7,426 nt of DNA from Bacteroidales bacterium (GTDB taxonomy: Bacteria > Bacteroidota > Bacteroidia > Bacteroidales > UBA932): NCBI GenBank assembly GCA_021443625.1, contig JABUTP010000014.1, forward strand, positions 43,305-50,730, written 5' to 3'. A program made the translations under genes and the position numbers. Each line of letters starts with the position of its first letter. The first letter of the stretch is position 1. The notes beneath the pieces were generated by a model. It saw only the letters and a list, made by a program, of their open reading frames with translations. It made no database searches and was not told the DNA's origin. This document shows positions 4,570-7,426 of this stretch, piece by piece.

Positions 4570-6927
4570 TCACACAATCATCATAGTCACCATATAGCCA
4601 ATCCAGGCCACAATCCAGGCCACAACGCATTGGAAGGCTATCACAAATGCCGCCCATCCGCTACCCAACTCGCGTTTTATGGCTGTTATGGCTGCTACGC
4701 AGGGGGTGTATAAAAGGCAGAAAATAAGCATCGGTACGGCAGTTGTGACCGTAAGGAGCGAAGTGGCATCCAGCACGCCCATTGTCGAGGCTATGTTCTC
4801 CTTGGCCAGCACTCCCGCAATCAGCGATGTCACAAGGCGCCAATCTCCCAGGCCGAGCGGCTTGAAAATGGGGGCTATGAGGCCCGAGAACCAGGCCAGA
4901 ATGCTGTCCGAACTGTCGGACACATAGTTCAACTTGAAATCAAAGGACTGGAGCAGCCACACGACTACCGACGCCACAAGAATCACCGTAAAAGCCATCT
5001 TCATAAAGTCCCTTACCTTTTCCCAGAGCAGGTGGAAAACATTTTTCAGCCGCGGGAAACGATATACCGGCAGTTCCATCATAAACGGGGCCGGTTCCGA
5101 CTGATGGCCGAACCATTTGCGCATCAGCGTCACTACAACACCCGTGACGATGCCGAGCAGGTAGAGGGAAATCATCACCAGCCCCCCGTGTCCGGGGAAG
5201 AAGATTGTGGTAAGATAACCATACACTGCTATTTTTGCCGTACAGCTCATAAACGGCATCATCAGGATTGTGGTCCTGCGGTCGCGGGTTGAAGGGAGGG
5301 TGCGGGCCGACATCACCCCAGGCACCGAGCATCCGAAACCGATGAGCATCGGCACTATGGACAACCCCGAAAGGCCGATTTTGCGGAGGAGCTTGTCCGA
5401 CACGAATGCGATACGGGCCATATATCCGCTGTCCTCGAGCATCGAAAGGAAAAAGAACATCACCATTATGACGGGGACGAAACTAAGCACGCTTCCCACC
5501 CCGCCGAAAATGGCATCCATCACCAGAGAGCGGACGGCATCACTCACCTGCCACCTTATGAAAGCGGCGTCCACCACACTTGCCAACGCCCCTATTGCCT
5601 CCGCCAGAAGACCCTGCAACCACACCCCTATCTTGTCGAACGTCAACCAGAAGACAAGCGCCATTATGACGATGAATGAGGGAATGGCACTCCATCGCCC
5701 CATCAGTACACGGTCTATCCGCCTCGTGCGGACGCGTTCCCTGCTCTCCTTGGGACGGATGACGGTACGTTTGCACAATCTCTCAACAAACGAATATCGC
5801 ATATCGGCCATTGCGGCGTGCCGGTCGAGGCCGCGGTGGTTCTGCATCTCTTCGATAACCCCCTCGATCATTTCCATTTCGTGGCTTGTAAGATGCAGCC
5901 GGCTCTCTATGTCTTCATCGCCGTCTGCCAGACGGTCGGCCACAAAACGTTTGGAGAGCCCCGCCTCTTCGGCGTGGTCCTCCACCAGATGCATTATGCT
6001 GTGGACGCAGCGGTGAACCGCCCCGCCATACTCGTTCTTGTCGCAGAAGTCACGGTATTCGGGTTTTTCCTGATATGTGGCAATGTGTATGGCGTGTTCC
6101 ATCAACTCCCCTATACCCTCCTGTCTGGAGGCGGAAATGGGGATTACGGGAATTCCCAGCTGGCGCTCCATTTCATTGACGCGGATAGTGCCTCCGCTCC
6201 CTTTGAGTTCATCTATCATATTGATTGCCAGAACCATCGGAAGTTCCAACTCCATCAGCTGCATAGTGAGGTAAAGATTGCGCTCGATATTGCCGGCATC
6301 CACCACGTTGATGATGCAATGGGGAGGATTGTCCAGAAGTTGTCCGCGGGTCACTTTCTCCTCATCGGCATAGGCCGCGAGGGAGGAGATTCCCGGCAAA
6401 TCCACTACTGTGGCTGGAATCCTGCCCGGAAGAATCCCTTCGGCTATATCCACCGTCACCCCCGGAAAGTTGCCCACGTGCTGTCGGGATCCGGTCAGTG
6501 CATTGAACAATGCGGTCTTTCCGCAATTCTTCTGCCCGACTATTGCAAACCGCAACTGAGTGCCGTCCGTCAATGGGTGTTCGTGGTCTTTCTTATGGAA
6601 CTTTCCCGCCTCACCGATGCCGGGGTGGGCATAGTCGTCATAATGCGAGGGTGAATACGAATACTCCTCGTCATAACCGGCAGAGTCCTCCTCCCGCTGA
6701 TTTGCCAAAGCTGTGATTTCTATCTCTTCGGCTTCAGCCGCCCTCAGCGAGAGGGGATGTCCCCTGACTATCACTTCTATCGGGTCACCCATTGGGGCCC
6801 TGCGGAGCAGCGTAACCTCCGCCCCGGGTATCATTCCCATATCGATAAGTTTGCGGCGCATTATACCGGCCCCTCCCACCTTCACTATAACGCCCCGAGA
6901 GCCTGCAGTCAAATTGTTGAGAGTCAT
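4570..6927 (-). CDS. feoB: Ferrous iron transporter, FeoA-FeoB fusion
   Basis: A 785-residue fusion. Residues 1-72 form a FeoA-type SH3-like domain (MRRKLIDMGMIPGAEVTLLRRAP region). A Tyr/Asp/Glu/His-rich linker (about 78-122) follows, then a FeoB GTPase domain with G1 GQKNCGKT (131-138), G2 around Thr158 in NFPGVTVD, G3 DLPG (176-179), G4 NMID (236-239) and G5 SAS (265-267). A helical region leads to the membrane part, with roughly ten hydrophobic segments from 413 to 783. Conserved transport motifs are GCSVPGVMSART with Cys533, SCTAKIAVYG with Cys562, and a late YTPC with Cys743. FeoB imports Fe2+ across the inner membrane. The FeoA-FeoB fusion is known in Bacteroidetes. The frame stays open upstream to 7089, but I chose ATG 6927 because FeoA homology begins there and the extension would cover the promoter and overlap the divergent gene. 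Confidence 0.96.
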   Translation of the reverse strand: MTLNNLTAGSRGVIVKVGGAGIMRRKLIDMGMIPGAEVTLLRRAPMGDPIEVIVRGHPLSLRAAEAEEIEITALANQREEDSAGYDEEYSYSPSHYDDYAHPGIGEAGKFHKKDHEHPLTDGTQLRFAIVGQKNCGKTALFNALTGSRQHVGNFPGVTVDIAEGILPGRIPATVVDLPGISSLAAYADEEKVTRGQLLDNPPHCIINVVDAGNIERNLYLTMQLMELELPMVLAINMIDELKGSGGTIRVNEMERQLGIPVIPISASRQEGIGELMEHAIHIATYQEKPEYRDFCDKNEYGGAVHRCVHSIMHLVEDHAEEAGLSKRFVADRLADGDEDIESRLHLTSHEMEMIEGVIEEMQNHRGLDRHAAMADMRYSFVERLCKRTVIRPKESRERVRTRRIDRVLMGRWSAIPSFIVIMALVFWLTFDKIGVWLQGLLAEAIGALASVVDAAFIRWQVSDAVRSLVMDAIFGGVGSVLSFVPVIMVMFFFLSMLEDSGYMARIAFVSDKLLRKIGLSGLSIVPMLIGFGCSVPGVMSARTLPSTRDRRTTILMMPFMSCTAKIAVYGYLTTIFFPGHGGLVMISLYLLGIVTGVVVTLMRKWFGHQSEPAPFMMELPVYRFPRLKNVFHLLWEKVRDFMKMAFTVILVASVVVWLLQSFDFKLNYVSDSSDSILAWFSGLIAPIFKPLGLGDWRLVTSLIAGVLAKENIASTMGVLDATSLLTVTTAVPMLIFCLLYTPCVAAITAIKRELGSGWAAFVIAFQCVVAWIVAWIGYMVTMMIV
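4601..4624 (-). repeat. 12-bp tandem duplication inside feoB
   Basis: The plus strand carries ATCCAGGCCACA twice in a row. In the FeoB reading frame it encodes a repeated VAWI-type tetrapeptide (VVAWIVAWIG, about residues 768-777) in the last membrane helix. It keeps the frame and adds about one helical turn. Confidence 0.85.
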
Positions 6928-6953
6928 AATCAAAAGATGTTCTATTGTCAGAG

Positions 6954-6986
6954 CGAAATTATTATAATGCCGGATAAATAGCAAAA
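6954..6986 (-). promoter_or_regulatory. Candidate feoAB promoter
   Basis: On the minus strand TTTTG (6986-6982) is followed after 20 nt by TAATTTCG (6961-6954), one mismatch from TAnnTTTG. The predicted start near 6947 leaves a leader of about 20 nt before ATG 6927. An ATTAT-T-ATAAT inverted repeat (6958-6968) overlaps the -7 box and could be a repressor site, but it is short and AT-only. Confidence 0.4.
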
Positions 6987-6990
6987 CAAG

Positions 6991-7022
6991 TTTGCCAATT
7001 CTGCCACTTATCGCTAACTTAG
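6991..7022 (+). promoter_or_regulatory. Candidate promoter for the GH28 gene
   Basis: TTTG (6991-6994) is followed after 20 nt by TAACTTAG (7015-7022), one mismatch from the TAnnTTTG -7 box. The predicted start near 7029 gives a leader of about 51 nt before ATG 7080. The -7 box lies within the palindrome at 7011-7025. This is a consensus match only. Confidence 0.3.
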
Positions 7023-7025
7023 CGA
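7011..7025. promoter_or_regulatory. Perfect 7-1-7 palindrome in the divergent spacer (possible operator)
   Basis: TCGCTAA-C-TTAGCGA is an exact inverted repeat with a single central base, a common shape for the site of a dimeric regulator. It lies between feoAB and the GH28 gene, about 86-100 nt upstream of the feoAB start and 54 nt before the GH28 start, and covers the candidate GH28 -7 box. It does not match the Fur or DtxR consensus well. The regulator is unknown. Confidence 0.45.
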
Positions 7026-7079
7026 CAAAGATTGCGTCTTGAAAAGCCGCAAATCCCGATAATTCATCAAATTTCATAT

Positions 7080-7426
7080 ATGAACTCATTAAGAAAGATT
7101 GTTTTGGCTCTGGTTGTCGGATTATTGTTCACCGACGCCGGCGCAAAAGATTGGTATGCTGCCGATTTCGGCGCAAAAGCCGATGGCATCACCCTCAACA
7201 CCGCCTCCATCCAGCAGGGAATCGACTATGTCAGCGCCAACGGCGGAGGCCGGCTCATACTGACGCCGGGCAAATGGCTGTGCGGCTCGATATACCTCAA
7301 AAGCGGGGTTACCCTCCATCTTGAGGCCGGTGCCACACTGCTCGGCTCGCTCAACCCCTGGGATTACATCAAGGACCCCTACACCAAATGGACCGCATTC
7401 GTCCACTCCGTAAAGCAGGAGAACAT
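7080..7426 (+). CDS. Glycoside hydrolase family 28 (polygalacturonase-like), N-terminal part (runs off the right edge)
   Basis: The first 115 codons of an open frame that reaches the window end. The start MNSLRKIVLALVVGLLFTDAGA is a signal peptide with probable cleavage near residue 22, so the enzyme should be exported. Mature sequence DWYAADFGAKADGITLNT, then SIQQGIDYVSANGGGRLILT and SGVTLHLEAGATLLGS, is the typical entry to the right-handed beta-helix of GH28 enzymes, which cleave galacturonan or related pectin linkages. The catalytic aspartates lie further downstream and are not in view, so the exact substrate and activity cannot be told. The gene is divergent from feoAB. ATG 7080 is the only start that keeps the complete signal peptide, and no Shine-Dalgarno sequence precedes it. 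A related pectate-lyase-fold family is the main alternative. Confidence 0.87.
   Translation, partial: MNSLRKIVLALVVGLLFTDAGAKDWYAADFGAKADGITLNTASIQQGIDYVSANGGGRLILTPGKWLCGSIYLKSGVTLHLEAGATLLGSLNPWDYIKDPYTKWTAFVHSVKQEN

Noticed and set aside
5270..6654. Two long plus-strand open frames (248 and 278 codons) opposite feoB
   Set aside because: Both overlap the intact FeoB GTPase and membrane domains, and their translations look like antisense codon-bias products with no recognisable domain.
6928..7089. A 54-residue N-terminal extension of FeoAB from an upstream ATG at 7089
   Set aside because: The extension shows no FeoA homology, would overlap the GH28 start and would place the candidate feoAB promoter inside the coding sequence.

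Overview
The window looks like chromosomal DNA from a member of the Bacteroidota, most likely Bacteroidales. Four things point there: start codons without Shine-Dalgarno sequences, several matches to the Bacteroides -7 promoter box TAnnTTTG, a fused FeoA-FeoB iron transporter, and a Bacteroidetes-style TonB protein. Coding DNA is fairly GC-rich, and an Alistipes-like or related gut lineage would fit, but the genus cannot be read from this sequence alone.

Layout, left to right. Positions 1-1185 (minus) hold a MoxR-type AAA+ ATPase followed by the start of a DUF58 protein, the usual head of a Bat/aerotolerance-type operon; the DUF58 gene leaves the window on the left. Diverging from it is truA (1253-2002, plus), a tRNA pseudouridine synthase. 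Next is a compact plus-strand operon of exbB, exbD and tonB (2055-3976), encoding an inner-membrane energy-transduction complex for outer-membrane TonB-dependent receptors. Converging on it is the RNase P RNA gene rnpB (about 3995-4325, minus).

Upstream of rnpB on the same strand are a 49-residue Cys-rich single-pass membrane protein of the FeoB-associated type (4345-4494) and a 785-residue FeoA-FeoB fusion (4570-6927), together a ferrous-iron uptake unit. A 152-bp divergent spacer with candidate promoters and a perfect 7-1-7 palindrome separates feoAB from the 5' end of a secreted glycoside hydrolase family 28 (pectin-degrading) gene that leaves the window on the right (7080-7426, plus).

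Functionally, the window combines energised outer-membrane import (ExbB/ExbD/TonB), ferrous iron import across the inner membrane (FeoAB plus its small partner), and the housekeeping RNA genes or enzymes TruA and RNase P. I did not find a clearly new system. The points most worth a second look are an ExbB/TonB pair lacking the usual Glu and His in their membrane segments, the small Cys-rich protein ending next to the rnpB promoter, the overlapping divergent moxR/truA promoters, and the palindrome in the feoAB/GH28 spacer.
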